Shown: positions 63,801-64,000 of the stretch, piece by piece
Position numbering within the stretch: the first letter of the stretch is position 1
How the letters are laid out: each line of letters begins with the position of its first letter
Assembly (NCBI RefSeq): GCF_030384665.1
Contig: NC_083675.1
Location: 1,794,001-1,858,000 of the forward strand
Reading direction: 5' to 3'
Origin: Lodderomyces elongisporus
Lineage: Eukaryota > Ascomycota > Pichiomycetes > Serinales > Debaryomycetaceae
DNA length: 64,000 bases
Position numbers and translations under genes: made by a program
The notes under the pieces: model-generated
What the model was told of the DNA's origin: nothing
Seen by the model: only the letters and a program-made list of their open reading frames with translations
The model's database searches: none

Positions 63801-64000
63801 GCATTGAAAATTAGTTCGTTAATGTTATCATCATTCAGGTTGTTTTCTACTGGTATTTTGCTTTGTGTATCATCACCTTTTTGATCTAGTAATTCTTCTT
63901 TTGAGCCATTGAATGTTGTTCCAGAATCTGTTGTGATGTTGATATTTCCTTGTTCTTGATCAATCGAATTGCTCGGCAGTATATCAAACTGCTTATTCTT
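60818..64000 (-). CDS. VPS41: Vps41, HOPS tethering subunit (5' end outside the window)
   Basis: The frame stays open from the stop at 60818 to the window edge, so at least 1060 residues are seen and the start lies beyond 64000. An ATG at 63730 is internal: the codons upstream remain open and Asp/Asn/Glu-rich. Vps41 is the Rab7/Ypt7-binding subunit of HOPS, which tethers endosomes and AP-3 vesicles to the vacuole. An acidic low-complexity block (about 63525-63640) precedes the N-terminal beta-propeller (YFALASMDGTVVIGSL, SGGMSGEIIFSTKGWLGKK and LYWPRMILEDPDRLVVAWG are typical). An alpha-solenoid with a clathrin-heavy-chain repeat follows (around 61150-61450). The acidic N-terminal region is longer than I would expect for yeast Vps41 (992 aa). 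Confidence 0.9.
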   Translation of the reverse strand, partial: KNKQFDILPSNSIDQEQGNINITTDSGTTFNGSKEELLDQKGDDTQSKIPVENNLNDDNINELIFNADNELRDLDLTSKKDSDVSKSIDSMKELKRESRLKKDGGDKKEKGEEADSNSEVNEVEKDEVDEDEEDKDDNEDDEDDEYEEDEEDEDDDEDDTEPPKLKYSRMTQLPPNFFTKDPVSASTFLDDYFIFATHSGIIHICNATDFSPIRTFKAHRASVLSVYTDGTYFALASMDGTVVIGSLADAEDIIAYNFNRPVHFVVLLENYASKRSFISGGMSGEIIFSTKGWLGKKADYVYSKGSGGPIVGLYKVGDDLIVWMNDDGIHLFQISTRKIIKKVEKPEDAPRGDLYWPRMILEDPDRLVVAWGNYIWSLKISVKPKDDLETGEGSVLPVSSSGMSRILPSSASLSFRSVHEKKIEVEHIFKLEDLVCGIASFKDDLWMVLIYKPPTIVESNNESTRKKFHNPEIQLINSMTGEVEFEQELGLKDVTNLGLNDFRLGYHVETIPKYFIVSAKEGVIAEEFQLNDRLEWYLEKENYFKAWELGQHLVTPQKRLSFGIQYVDSLVRDDEWIRAAEFLIELLPPLNQTISVGDNESGELTVEGNLQELDQQEDQANSSLNGKEELKEWVDNWETWCRIFISSNHVEELTQVIPVTTLISKDIYDDILKYWIENSSDGSKLKSLISAWSIDVYNVENIQKILEEKVIENNTSSRLLLLLLLFEPCLIELYNKTNQQASAVPYLVKLKDENIIMYLDQNHLLLNFISEIPKFIELQVGGEDNLHKLPIQQLQDELMQTMDILIEHRMEISPHQLVPLFRQANLAILNYFYLFRLQSVDVTMVQDFGNELVELYANFNRLQLLPFLTHNDNYDVDLAIETCQLREYFSELVYLLGKIGENKRAINLVIHKLDDAKLAIEFATRLKDQDTWDIVIDESMTRPHFIRQLIELSDLDESINQFYDPMTILNKLDVDKMGDMKDESEQLLKRSVMEYDSRQQLNQLINQIILRMILNKSQQVAQVLKDMLLRGIAVNFEDETDLTKRREWEQIVQRYEAIVL

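Noticed and set aside
63505..63884. Poly-Ser ORF opposite VPS41
   Set aside because: It is the antisense reading of the poly-acidic VPS41 segment.

Overview
The window is nuclear DNA of a budding yeast. It is AT-rich, genes are single ORFs of normal fungal length, and three genes carry short spliceosomal introns with GTATGT 5' sites and TACTAAC/GACTAAC branch sites. A tandem pair of CYP52-type (alkane/fatty-acid) P450s, a JLP1-type sulfonate dioxygenase and a copia element whose ORFs are split by an in-frame UGA (as in Candida albicans Tca2) all point to the CUG-Ser (Candida/Lodderomyces) clade. The abundant poly-Q and low-complexity tracts fit that group, but the species is not settled here. 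If the clade call is right, CUG codons should be read as Ser.

Layout: 0.8-5.5 kb, minus strand: mitoribosomal MRPL51, a short Zn2Cys6 regulator and JLP1. 7.3-15.2 kb: EDE1 (endocytosis; a 16-nt first exon and an intron), divergent from GAR1 (H/ACA snoRNP), then mitochondrial GTPase MRX8 facing away from a spliced VanZ-like membrane protein. 15.7-23.6 kb, plus strand: a DOPA-dioxygenase-family protein, phospholipase D PLD1/SPO14 and SVP26. 24.0-33.5 kb: a mitochondrial-looking serine/homoserine O-acyltransferase, divergent from a FIT2-family gene, a CPx copper ATPase with four CxxC modules, and phosphatase PTC1. 36.3-46.7 kb: an F-box protein, monoglyceride lipase YJU3, PDC2 (domesticated pogo-like transposase regulator), spliced PET100 (COX assembly) and an unrecognised 399-aa protein. 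47.2-52.5 kb: the two CYP52 genes. 54.4-59.9 kb: a young, complete-length copia-type LTR retrotransposon. 60.8 kb to the end: VPS41 (HOPS), cut by the window edge.

The genes are mostly unrelated housekeeping genes, as usual in yeast. Loose themes are lipid metabolism (PLD1, FIT2, YJU3, two CYP52), sulfur metabolism (JLP1 and the O-acyltransferase, each with an upstream CACGTG Cbf1-type site) and membrane trafficking (EDE1, SVP26, VPS41). No tRNA, rRNA, CRISPR or snRNA gene was recognised.

The richest part for follow-up is the retrotransposon. Its LTRs differ by one base and it has a 5-bp target duplication. A half-tRNA(iMet)-type primer site overlaps a gag ATG. The protease lies before the in-frame UGA, which is followed at once by a hairpin and a five-unit 45-bp repeat. 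One frame break lies in the reverse transcriptase.
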